Positions 26,425-33,768 of a DNA stretch of 64,000 nt are shown here, one piece after another. Every line of letters begins with the position of its first letter. Within the stretch, counting starts at the first letter, position 1. Origin of the DNA: Chryseobacterium antibioticum. GTDB lineage: Bacteria > Bacteroidota > Bacteroidia > Flavobacteriales > Weeksellaceae. The notes under the pieces were generated by a model. It saw only the letters and a program-made list of their open reading frames with translations. It searched no databases and was not told where the DNA came from. The stretch lies in contig NZ_JABBGI010000029.1 of NCBI RefSeq assembly GCF_012927325.1, forward strand, positions 1-64,000. Direction: 5' to 3'. The position numbers and the translations under genes were made by a program.

Positions 26425-27774
26425 TTAGTGAATAGGTGCATTGTGGATAGCCCATGCAAAAATATTTCTCCAAAGATCATACGTAGCAGCATCTGTATTA
26501 GCTCCGCTTTTATCTCCAAAAATAAATGCTCCTTTATCATTTCCTATTCCAAGATTGCTTGTAATATCAGCATACAAATATCTTCTCGTCCCATTAGATC
26601 CGAATACCACTCCATTGGTGGAAGTTACATAAGCTGCATTGGCACCTTGTGTAGCAATTGAAGAAGGGGTAACTGCCGGAAGCGTATATCCATCCGGAGA
26701 AACCAAAACCTGAGGCAGTACGTTTGGATAAATATTAATTGTACTTGTAGTTCCCGTTTCAATATAAAATCCTAGACCTTGAGCAAATTGAGTTTCGTTA
26801 AGTTCGTCTCCCTGATCAATTACAATTCCTTTTCCGGCTTTGTACCAGTCATTCAACACAGCAATTGTTCCACTGTTAGATTCCGCACTTGAACGTCCGT
26901 TTAAATATACGATTGATGCTGTTTTTAATTCATCACTTAAATCTGCAATATTTGTTGGGCTCACACATACAATCTCTATGCTTGCTACTCCTGCAATGGT
27001 CTTAGCTTGAGCCGAAGCAAGCCATGCCCCTGTTTTTGCTGCTGCATTACCTGAGATATAGTATCCACACCCTGAAATAAGCCCTGTATAATAGTTTGTT
27101 CCTGTAATATTTACAATTTTTAACACAGAAGTTGCTCTACTGATGAAATTCACCGGAACATTACATGTTACGCCGGAACTGCCTATAGATGAGATATTAG
27201 CATTGTATGTCCCTGTAGAAGGAGTTCCTGCTAAAGAAGATGGATACAGACTTACAATCTGTTGCCCAATATTAACAAAAGTACCCTGTGCTACAAAATT
27301 GACTCCGTTGACTACAGTGGAATAGCTGTATGATCCCAGAGCTGTTACCCTTACTGGAATATCAATATGAACATTTTGATTGGTGACAGGTTCATCAATA
27401 TTATAAACACCCACCACTTTAATAGTATTACAGTCAGTAAATATTACAGTCCCTTGTTTTTCACCACAAAACTGTGCCCAACCCCCTGTAGAATTAGAGC
27501 CGTTCCAATTCCAGACATTGTAGCAGTTGGTCTCTTTATTGTAAATAGTGAGGCCATTTTCCTTTTCTCCGGGGTTGATATCATTCCTTTCCGTAGTCGT
27601 ATATCTCTGAATCAAAAGACCATTGAGTTTATCGGGATTAGAACTGTTTTGATCAATACGCTCAGAGATATGTAATCCTGTTTTCGGGTTCGGGTTGGGT
27701 GTATTAATACCTATCTGTCCAAAGGTTATCATACTTAGAAGGGAAAAGGTTGTAATAAGTTGCTTTTTCATCAT
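26425..27774 (-). CDS. Secreted surface protein with Rossmann/GATase-like C-terminal region
   Basis: 449 residues. Signal peptide ends MITFGQ (about 20), then the IGINTPNPNPKTGLHI module (about 21-36), 'GLTIYNKETNCYNVWNWNGS' and a beta-rich middle (about 115-225). The last ~220 residues look like an alternating strand/helix fold: ASIEIVCVSP, TASIVYLNGRSS, 'IAVLNDWYKAGKGIVIDQGD', and the end YDLWRNIFAWAIHNAPIH. A similar strand order with the same type of closing helix occurs in the repeated modules of the large protein at 33769-37107. I infer a class I glutamine-amidotransferase-like or Rossmann fold without an obvious catalytic Cys. Function unknown. Confidence 0.7.
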   Translation of the reverse strand: MMKKQLITTFSLLSMITFGQIGINTPNPNPKTGLHISERIDQNSSNPDKLNGLLIQRYTTTERNDINPGEKENGLTIYNKETNCYNVWNWNGSNSTGGWAQFCGEKQGTVIFTDCNTIKVVGVYNIDEPVTNQNVHIDIPVRVTALGSYSYSTVVNGVNFVAQGTFVNIGQQIVSLYPSSLAGTPSTGTYNANISSIGSSGVTCNVPVNFISRATSVLKIVNITGTNYYTGLISGCGYYISGNAAAKTGAWLASAQAKTIAGVASIEIVCVSPTNIADLSDELKTASIVYLNGRSSAESNSGTIAVLNDWYKAGKGIVIDQGDELNETQFAQGLGFYIETGTTSTINIYPNVLPQVLVSPDGYTLPAVTPSSIATQGANAAYVTSTNGVVFGSNGTRRYLYADITSNLGIGNDKGAFIFGDKSGANTDAATYDLWRNIFAWAIHNAPIH

Positions 27775-28295
27775 AAATTATTTTAGTAATTATATTATTT
27801 AGTCATAGTTATATCAGCCTGAACTAGGTAATAGTTCAGAATTATAATGGTGAATGGAAAAATGAGTATGATGGATATCTAAGTAAATTGATATCCGGAA
27901 AATTGATTTTTATAGCTTTTTATAAAAACTTGTTTGGGCTATAAAAGAGTCGTGAAGAAATTGATTTCTTTCAGAAGTTTCATTTTTTTTCATCGTGTAA
28001 TTTCAAAATTTTGTATTTCAATACTTATGAGATAGCTAGGACATGACATCCCAGCTAATTTATGTAAGGCATTTGTGTTCAAAAATTAGAATCATAATTC
28101 CAATCGTGAAAAATTGAATGCAGTCCATTACACTAAATTTTATACGATTGTTAATTCTAAAATTGTGTTGCAATATTAACTCAATATTTAAATTAGTTTA
28201 GAAAAAAAAGACCCTCACTTACACTCAACACACCCTCAATTTGATTTAAAACACACAAAATATACATTAAATGATAAATTAGACAAATAACAGGT
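27775..28295. other. Intergenic region upstream of 26425-27774
   Basis: About 520 AT-rich bases with no convincing ORF. It holds the promoter region of the minus-strand surface gene and the inverted repeat listed at 27819-27839. Confidence 0.5.
27819..27839. promoter_or_regulatory. Perfect inverted repeat CTGAACTA / TAGTTCAG
   Basis: The 8-bp arms CTGAACTA and TAGTTCAG are separated by GGTAA, 45 bases before the start of the minus-strand gene 26425-27774. The same 8-mer TAGTTCAG occurs inside the operator of the RND efflux regulator (50128-50135), so related regulators may act at both. Confidence 0.55.
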
Positions 28296-28879
28296 TAATA
28301 GGTATTTAAAAGGAACAAAAGATCTGGTGGCATTGCGACCTGTCCCAGTGCAGACAAAATTATTCTCCGGGGCTCTTTACCGGATGAAAGCCTTTTGAAG
28401 AAAATGACCTCCGAAAATCAGTTTTCTTCCTGGCAATATCGCTATTATACAGACCAGAAATTCGAGGCAGAAGAGCGCACCGAATATTTCAATTTTCAGA
28501 AGAATAATGACAATCCGGATCCTGTCATCAAAAGAAAACGTATTATTATCTGAGCGGTCTTCCAGTAGGTTTACTTCTCCACAATGGCTGTGCTGCCAAG
28601 AAAATACCTTCCGGGCAATATCGATTCAAAGAGGACCTTTTGTCGGAAATAACCGATGCTCCTGCCAGCCTTGAGCCCAAAACCGAAAGGTATACTTATG
28701 ACACAAACAAGAACCTGGTACTGATGGAAGATCTATGGAACGGGCAAAAAGTAAGCGAGCTGGAGATGATTTATGATAAAAAAGGGTTTCTAACTTCCAT
28801 ACAACGGAAATCCGATGCAATGGATATGGTTCAGTATTTTCAAGACCGCACGCTGTGGTTAACCTATACCTTTTACTAG
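28296..28879 (+). pseudogene. Fragment of an unidentified gene
   Basis: Two open stretches join after one frameshift near 28545. The first reads KIILRGSLPDESLLKKMTSE and 'WQYRYYTDQKFEAEERTEYF' with no start codon; the second reads YYLSGLPVGLLLHNGCAAKK, 'TERYTYDTNKNLVLMEDLWN' and ends MVQYFQDRTLWLTYTFY at 28879. The intact form would be a protein of about 190 residues or more with repeated Tyr/Asp strand pairs. I do not recognise the family. A short ORF from TTG 28640 could still be expressed. Confidence 0.5.
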
Positions 28880-28910
28880 ACCTGTTGTTTCATCTTCTAC
28901 CTAAACAGAC

Positions 28911-29049
28911 TTAAATTTTCGCTATATCCTTGCCTGCATAAGGTGGAAAAACGTCCAATTCCAAATTCGGATTTCCTATCAGCACCGCTTTTGTATTGCT
29001 TAAAACATCAAACCCTGCTTTGTCGTAATACTTGCCTACTCCTGCATAA
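28911..29049 (-). pseudogene. C-terminal remnant of an aldehyde dehydrogenase
   Basis: A startless minus-strand stretch reads GVGKYYDKAGFDVLSNTKAV and ends ELDVFPPYAGKDIAKI. The GFDxxSxxKAVL and PPY pattern matches the C-terminus of class 3-type aldehyde dehydrogenases. Only about 45 residues remain, cut off by the terminator at 29051. Confidence 0.5.
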
Positions 29050-29050
29050 T

Positions 29051-29084
29051 AAAATAGTTGGAAGAAAAATCTTCCAACTATTTT
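29051..29084. terminator. Strong hairpin terminator
   Basis: AAAATAGTTGGAAG pairs perfectly with CTTCCAACTATTTT around a 6-base loop, with T-rich flanks on both strands. It most likely ends transcription of 29145-29582 on the minus strand. Confidence 0.85.
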
Positions 29085-29144
29085 ATTTTATACATTATTA
29101 TACCATTAAAAAGAAATAAAACTGAAGATCTTGTTTCTAGTGCT

Positions 29145-29582
29145 TCAGTTTTTTCTACACGCGCATTCGTAATGCTCGTTGAGGTATACAATCGATTCCA
29201 GGCAGAGTTCCTGTAATACAGATATATCGATATCGGAAAGTTTTTTTATATAGATACAGGCTTTGCCCATTTTGAATTTCCCCAGATTGGCTAATAATTT
29301 TTCGCTTTTTTCGGTTCCGGAATAAACGTAGAGTGAGAATGCCGCTTTTCTTGGCGAAAATCCAAGAATGGGAGCATCACCTTCATGCCCGCTTGCATAT
29401 TTGTAATGATAATTACCGAACCCAATAATCGTTGGCCCCCACATTTTGGGTTCAAAGCCGGACCATTCCTGCATAAGCTCTATAAGCCGAAAACTGTCGT
29501 TTTTCTTCTGCTCACTGTCAACATATGAGTTGATAAAATCCACTACATCTACTCCGGTATAGTTCGTTTTGGTCTTTGCCAT
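29145..29582 (-). CDS. DUF1801 (YdhG-like) domain protein
   Basis: 145 residues. The pattern 'FRLIELMQEWSGFEPKMWGP', 'IIGFGNYHYKYASGHEGD' and FSPRKAAFSLYVYSG is that of DUF1801 proteins, small cytoplasmic proteins of unknown biochemistry with a YdhG-like fold. The C-terminus 'CLESIVYLNEHYECACRKN' has two Cys. It follows the DUF2200 gene by 17 bases and shares its strand with the AHSA1 gene, so the three probably form one unit. Confidence 0.9.
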   Translation of the reverse strand: MAKTKTNYTGVDVVDFINSYVDSEQKKNDSFRLIELMQEWSGFEPKMWGPTIIGFGNYHYKYASGHEGDAPILGFSPRKAAFSLYVYSGTEKSEKLLANLGKFKMGKACIYIKKLSDIDISVLQELCLESIVYLNEHYECACRKN

Positions 29583-29599
29583 TGCTCAGGTTTTTTTGA

Positions 29600-29962
29600 T
29601 TATTGTCTTAAAATCTTTTCCATCTTTTTACCCTTCGCCAATTCATCAATTAATTTATCCAGATACCTTGCCTGTTTGGTTAGCGGGGTTTCAATTTCCT
29701 CAATACGGTAGCCACAAATGACTCCGGTTATTAAATGTGCGTTGGGATTCAATGTGGCTCTTTTGAAAAATGTTTCAAAAGTCACTTTCTCGTCGATAAG
29801 TTCCTGCAGTTTTTTGTTATCAAATCCGGTCAGCCATTCTATGACCTGATGCAATTCTTCTATAGTCCGGCCCTTGCTTTCCACTTTTTTGATGTAGTGC
29901 GGATAAACAGATCCAAATATCATTTTAGCAATACGCTGATCGTGTTCAGGTGTTGTTTTCAT
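29600..29962 (-). CDS. DUF2200 domain protein
   Basis: 120 residues. 'RIAKMIFGSVYPHYIKKVES', 'EELHQVIEWLTGFD' and FFKRATLNPNAHLITGVICG match DUF2200, a small cytoplasmic family of unknown function that often accompanies DUF1801 and SRPBCC genes in Bacteroidota. Here it is the middle gene of that trio (gaps 17 and 29 bases). No enzyme activity can be assigned. Confidence 0.88.
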   Translation of the reverse strand: MKTTPEHDQRIAKMIFGSVYPHYIKKVESKGRTIEELHQVIEWLTGFDNKKLQELIDEKVTFETFFKRATLNPNAHLITGVICGYRIEEIETPLTKQARYLDKLIDELAKGKKMEKILRQ

Positions 29963-29991
29963 ATCCTGATTTTTATTTTAAATAGGATGAA

Positions 29992-30438
29992 TTAGTCGTT
30001 AATGACCGGTTCCACCAGCTTCATCAGCTTTTCCAGTGATTCCTGCCAACCTAAATAACAAAATTCTGCAGGAATCTGTTCCGGGATTCCTTCCTGTGTG
30101 ATCTTGATTTCTGTGCCACACAATACCTCTTTCAGCCAAACGGTGGTTGTCATTTCGCCGGGAAGATTCGGATCTTCAAATTTGTCTGAATATTTAAGCA
30201 ATTCGTTGGGTTTTATTTCCAGATACTGCCCTCCAAAAGAATGACTCTTTTCAGTAGTGAAATTATGAAACGACATCCGGTAGCCTCCGCCCACTCTGAA
30301 ATCCATTTCGTGTACGGTACACAAAAACCCATAAGGCGGCAGCCAAAACGTCATTGCATTAGAATCGGAAAATGCCCTGAAAACCCTGCTAACAGGAGCT
30401 TTTATTACTCTGTGGAAACTTACGGTACTTGTTACCAT
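29992..30438 (-). CDS. SRPBCC/AHSA1 family protein
   Basis: 148 residues forming one START-like helix-grip domain: 'VSFHRVIKAPVSRVFRAFSD', 'TFWLPPYGFLCTVHEMDFRV', GGGYRMSF, and a final amphipathic helix 'GWQESLEKLMKLVEPVI'. This is the Aha1-C/AHSA1 type, whose bacterial members bind small hydrophobic ligands or act as accessory proteins. It is the first gene of the 30.4-29.1 kb minus-strand unit. Confidence 0.88.
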   Translation of the reverse strand: MVTSTVSFHRVIKAPVSRVFRAFSDSNAMTFWLPPYGFLCTVHEMDFRVGGGYRMSFHNFTTEKSHSFGGQYLEIKPNELLKYSDKFEDPNLPGEMTTTVWLKEVLCGTEIKITQEGIPEQIPAEFCYLGWQESLEKLMKLVEPVIND

Positions 30439-30759
30439 AATTTTATTTTTTTTAGGTTAAACTTACTCTGTCTTTTCTGTTAGTTTATAGATAAATTCTT
30501 CTATTTCCATTTGTCATGCATTGTCAAAAAATTGGTCCGTTCCGATTTTAATAAAACCATTTTTTTCTAAAACTTTTTGCGACCCCAAAATTATCAAATG
30601 CGACCCGCCCAAAAATAGGTCTAAAAGTTTAAAAGGTCATTTTTTTTTAACTTATGTTTAGGTTTCTATGTTTTTTAAATTCACTCGGGGAATTTCTTAT
30701 TTAGGTCTAAGTCGATAAGCATGCTTTACTTTATTTATGCGACCCTTATCCAAAAAACT
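30439..30759. other. Intergenic region with acetyltransferase scrap
   Basis: On the minus strand at 30514-30600 a startless stretch reads 'GSQKVLEKNGFIKIGTDQFF' then DNA and a stop, which looks like the last helix and strand of a RimJ/RimL-type GNAT protein. The rest is AT-rich and holds nothing else that I recognise. Confidence 0.45.
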
Positions 30760-31707
30760 CTATAGTCCGGAACCAAGCATTTTTATCCAAATAGGTTTAT
30801 AAACAGGATTCTTAATTCCCTCTGTATGGTACGGGTTATTATTACCCTTCTTTTGTTTCAAAAGTGGTTGGTCTAGCGCAAAGACATTATCGGCAGGTAT
30901 ATGTAATGCTTTGTTTATTTTATCCAGCTGTTTAGCAGCAACTTCCTGTACATGATAAGTTGCGAAAACATTTTCCGGGCGTGTTATTAATTTTTTAAAA
31001 TACCAGCCAGCAATTTTTTTCGTTTTTGAATCGCTGTAATCCCAACCGCCGGAAAAGCTGATGACTCTTGCTACCGACTCATGCTGCGCAATAAATTCAG
31101 CCATTCCTCCACCTTGCGATTGACCGGCCAAGGCTATATCGCTCCAAACAGGTTTGCCTGTACTTTGATTTAAGTATTGAGACCAGAAACCTTCTTTATC
31201 ATTTTTCGACAAATACTGTAACAAATTTATCAAACGAGGTACAATAGCATCTTGAGACTCATCCGGAATAGATAAGAAAACAGTATCACCATATATACGT
31301 TTTCTACGAAATTCAGCAGCACAATCAATATCTTCACTTAATTTGTTTCCCACACATACCTGTGAAACACCGGGAGTACTAATAAAAGAAAGTGCAATAA
31401 TCCTATATCCTTGATCCAAAGCTGTTTTGAAAAAGGTTATTGGAACATTATTAGTCGATCCATTAGTACCCGTAAGCCATAACAACACCTTACTATTTTT
31501 AATAGCCCTGTCGTAATAAACAACATGCACACTGTCCCAGTTCCGTACAGTGGGATCTGCTTCGCTAGGTCTTACTTTAAGTATTTTATATCTGGCAAAA
31601 TCAGCAGAACGGTTTATACTTTGTGCTGTTATACTTATAACAGGATTTACAACGAGGACCAATAAAATAATTGGTAAAATGATTGAGAAAAAAATCTTTT
31701 TTTTCAT
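30760..31707 (-). CDS. Secreted alpha/beta hydrolase (BPSS1187-like)
   Basis: 315 residues with an N-terminal signal or membrane segment (about 4-24). The body has an alpha/beta hydrolase core: 'SKVLLWLTGTNGSTNNVPIT' (oxyanion strand region), the nucleophile elbow GQSQGGGMAEF (Ser near residue 198) and the late helix 'HVQEVAAKQLDKINKAL'. The GQSQGGGMA form is typical of BPSS1187-like putative hydrolases. The C-terminal 'NPYHTEGIKNPVYKPIW' may hold the catalytic His. Substrate unknown; location probably periplasmic. Confidence 0.75.
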   Translation of the reverse strand: MKKKIFFSIILPIILLVLVVNPVISITAQSINRSADFARYKILKVRPSEADPTVRNWDSVHVVYYDRAIKNSKVLLWLTGTNGSTNNVPITFFKTALDQGYRIIALSFISTPGVSQVCVGNKLSEDIDCAAEFRRKRIYGDTVFLSIPDESQDAIVPRLINLLQYLSKNDKEGFWSQYLNQSTGKPVWSDIALAGQSQGGGMAEFIAQHESVARVISFSGGWDYSDSKTKKIAGWYFKKLITRPENVFATYHVQEVAAKQLDKINKALHIPADNVFALDQPLLKQKKGNNNPYHTEGIKNPVYKPIWIKMLGSGL

Positions 31708-32149
31708 TCGTATTTAGTGTTAAAAATTAGTATACTAAGTTATATAAAAGTACTATACACTTCGAAAATCCCAAGATAAAATCTGAGCATGCGCAATGTG
31801 GTATTAAATATTGAAATCTCCAGATTCTGTTTCACAATAAATGGAAACTCTGTACACCTCCCCTTACTCGTAACAATCCCAGCTGATCTAAGATCCAAAG
31901 CATTCGATATAGTTAAAAAGATACTTACTCCCAAAATAAAAACCCTGTAATTATTTAAAATTAAAGGGTTTAAATGCCTTTCAAGCGTTTTTGAAATCAG
32001 TGCAACCTGAATTAAAGGTCATTTTAATTATATCCAGGTATTTTTTTTTAAGAAATAACTATAAATGTCTGCCAAATTTTAAATAATAGATTATGTTTAG
32101 CTTTGTTTAAAAAAACTGGATACAGTTTTTGGTGTAAAGACTCGTAGAA
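31708..32149. other. Intergenic region
   Basis: No recognisable gene. A 64-residue ORF on the minus strand (31740-31934) has no family signature and weak composition, and I do not count it. A hairpin terminator lies at 31940-31971. Confidence 0.5.
31940..31971 (-). terminator. Terminator of the HTH cassette
   Basis: AAACCCT and AGGGTTT with further AT pairing form a hairpin; on the minus strand it is followed by TTTTATTTT. It is about 180 bases past the stop of 32150-32452. The arm AAACCCTGTAATTAT also occurs in the terminator at 42532-42565 on the other strand. Confidence 0.65.
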
Positions 32150-32452
32150 CTATTTAACATTATAAATCTTCTTCCATCTTGCCACTGTATTTCTACTGAG
32201 CTTAAACTCCAAAGCCAATTGTGTATTACTCATATCATATTTTATCTGATAATGAAGTAATTCAAGAATAGAATCTTCATCATACGATCTCCCCTGCCGT
32301 GTAACGATCTCGTTTACTGTTTGTTTTGAAATTAATTTATTGAATTTGATGATGTCAATACTCCTTTCCAGTTTTGGAACTGTCATATAATCTTCTAAAC
32401 CTTTAAACTTTATAAGATCCTCATATATTTTCTGATAATTAGGTGTTTTCAT
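32150..32452 (-). CDS. Small helix-turn-helix protein
   Basis: 100 residues from the ATG at 32452 (MKTPNYQKIYEDLI); an upstream in-frame ATG at 32482 would overlap the previous gene, and the later start is more natural for this protein type. The C-terminal ~45 residues carry a DNA-binding helix-turn-helix, 'DMSNTQLALEFKLSRNTVAR' and WKKIYNV, with the spacing seen in transposase-like HTH domains. I have seen this pattern as paired small HTH proteins in flavobacterial genomes, but no function is established. It is the last gene of the 33.2-32.1 kb cassette. Confidence 0.65.
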   Translation of the reverse strand: MKTPNYQKIYEDLIKFKGLEDYMTVPKLERSIDIIKFNKLISKQTVNEIVTRQGRSYDEDSILELLHYQIKYDMSNTQLALEFKLSRNTVARWKKIYNVK

Positions 32453-32463
32453 ATCATAAGTAT

Positions 32464-32889
32464 TTAATGTTTTCTTAACCATTTGTAAATTGTAGTCCTT
32501 GGAATGTTATACTCTTCCATAATTTCTATTACAGACTTTTGATTGGTAGAAACTAAGCTTACCAAAAACTCCTTGATCTCTTTAGTGTAAATATTTTTTC
32601 TAAATATTATATGTCCATTAACTTTTTTTGTCTCTTTATTCCTTTTGGTATGGGAGATACCGTCATATAACAAAAGATGAGTCACATATAACCTAAAGAA
32701 GTCATATTCTGCCAGTTTGCACCATTTAAGAAGAATAGCCGTGTCTAAACTTTTTTGGTCATACATTTTGGTGATCTCTTCTTCGTGCATCTTGAAATAT
32801 TTACAAATACGATCAATAGATATTTCCTGCTCCTTTACCTGTTCTTTTAAACAGTTTCCTATATGTATGTCTTTAAAATCTATATCCAT
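32464..32889 (-). CDS. Helix-turn-helix protein, companion of 32150-32452
   Basis: About 141 residues from the ATG at 32889 (MDIDFKDIHIGNCLKE); an upstream ATG at 32916 would overlap the small ORF before it. The first half (about 1-75) is helical with 'ISIDRICKYFKMHEEEITKM' and 'LLKWCKLAEYDFFRLYVTHL'. The end is an HTH of the transposase type, 'KEIKEFLVSLVSTNQKSVIE', IMEEYNIPRTTIYKWLRKH. This two-part design recurs in Chryseobacterium-like genomes as small proteins next to the 100-residue type found downstream. It probably binds DNA; the job is unknown. Confidence 0.65.
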   Translation of the reverse strand: MDIDFKDIHIGNCLKEQVKEQEISIDRICKYFKMHEEEITKMYDQKSLDTAILLKWCKLAEYDFFRLYVTHLLLYDGISHTKRNKETKKVNGHIIFRKNIYTKEIKEFLVSLVSTNQKSVIEIMEEYNIPRTTIYKWLRKH

Positions 32890-32890
32890 A

Positions 32891-33061
32891 TTATTGAAGA
32901 TTAGTTTTTTTAACATGCTTTACTATCCACCTGTAAACCATCCATTTATAAATAGTTCTCTTGGATATATTGCTTTCTTTGGAAATTTGTGAAATGCTTT
33001 TTTGTTTAGTATCAATTAACTCTAAAATAAAATTTCTTATTTCTCTTTTGTTGAGGTGCAT
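32891..33061 (-). CDS. Short HTH ORF, truncated paralogue
   Basis: 56 residues (MHLNKREIRNFILELIDTKQ, then KSISQISKESNISKRTIYKW). It aligns along its whole length with the C-terminal HTH of the 32464-32889 product (REIRNFILEL / KEIKEFLVSL, ISKRTIYKWM / IPRTTIYKWL). It lacks the N-terminal half of that protein, so it is likely a remnant of a tandem copy, or a stand-alone HTH. Its stop is two bases before the next start. Confidence 0.5.
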   Translation of the reverse strand: MHLNKREIRNFILELIDTKQKSISQISKESNISKRTIYKWMVYRWIVKHVKKTNLQ

Positions 33062-33072
33062 GGGATTATTTA

Positions 33073-33198
33073 TTATACTTTAGAGCCGTTTAGAGTAAAA
33101 GTACTACCAGGTAATACTGTATTAACCCCTGCATTCCAGGCTTGAGAATACATAACGTTTGACAATATCAGTAAAGTCGCAAATAATAAATTTTTCAT
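33073..33198 (-). CDS. Very short secreted ORF
   Basis: 41 residues: MKNLLFATLLILSNVMYSQ is a good Sec signal peptide for Flavobacteriia, and only 22 residues (AWNAGVNTVLPGSTFTLNGS plus KV) would remain after cleavage. It lies between the secreted gene 33221-33739 (22-base gap) and the HTH cassette (11-base gap). It may be the stub of a longer surface gene cut by the cassette, or a genuine secreted peptide. Confidence 0.45.
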   Translation of the reverse strand: MKNLLFATLLILSNVMYSQAWNAGVNTVLPGSTFTLNGSKV

Positions 33199-33220
33199 GT
33201 AAATTAATTTAAAATTTTCA

Positions 33221-33739
33221 CTAGGGTTTCCAGAAGGACCATACCGTTCCATTAAAAATAGCCAGCTGATGTTTCACATTATCATACACGATCATCCCAG
33301 CTGCAGGATTGATGATATTCAAATGCGGACTATCTACTTTTGGGAGTATCATTGCTTTATTGGTATCTGTTAATACCAAAATCCCTGAGGTGCCATCTGT
33401 GGCAGCATTTATGCCTACTGCTGTTTTTGCAGAAGTTTGCTCCACAAGCGCATCTTGTAATGTAGTATTCACGATACCTGTATTATCTATGCTCAGATCA
33501 AACCAACTTCCGTTTTTTCTATATTTTACTTTTTTATCGGTAATGTCATAAATCATTGTCCCGTCTACAGCACCTGTTACTGATCCTGCAGAAGTTACCC
33601 AGGGCAATAATAACCCCCTATTGTCCATCCCGAATTCCAATGAAACTGAAGAATTGGTCACTGAATTTTTGCCTATTGCCACCTGTGCAGAAACACAGGC
33701 GCAAATAATGATAAATATTGATATAAACGTTTTTTTCAT
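33221..33739 (-). CDS. Small secreted surface protein
   Basis: 172 residues with a signal peptide to CVSAQ (about 19), then the module VAIGKNSVTNSSVSLEFGMD and 'GLLLPWVTSAGSVTGAVDGT', 'MIYDITDKKVKYRKNGSWFD'. The second half repeats the same design ('AVGINAATDGTSGILVLTD', 'AMILPKVDSPHLNIINPAAG', MIVYDNVKHQLAIFNGTVW), so the protein is two copies of the flavobacterial N-module unit. It follows the large protein 33769-37107 by 29 bases and is probably in the same operon. Function unknown. Confidence 0.75.
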   Translation of the reverse strand: MKKTFISIFIIICACVSAQVAIGKNSVTNSSVSLEFGMDNRGLLLPWVTSAGSVTGAVDGTMIYDITDKKVKYRKNGSWFDLSIDNTGIVNTTLQDALVEQTSAKTAVGINAATDGTSGILVLTDTNKAMILPKVDSPHLNIINPAAGMIVYDNVKHQLAIFNGTVWSFWKP

Positions 33740-33768
33740 TTTTGAGATTATTATGAGTTAAAGTAGTA

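Noticed and set aside
29992..30438. DUF1801-DUF2200-AHSA1 trio as a toxin-antitoxin or defence system
   Set aside because: Members are ordinary small accessory proteins with no toxin or nuclease motif; a co-transcribed unit of unknown role is all that can be said.
31740..31934. 64-residue ORF on the minus strand
   Set aside because: No family signature, no promoter seen, and it lies just before a terminator with AT-rich, repeat-poor composition; likely chance.
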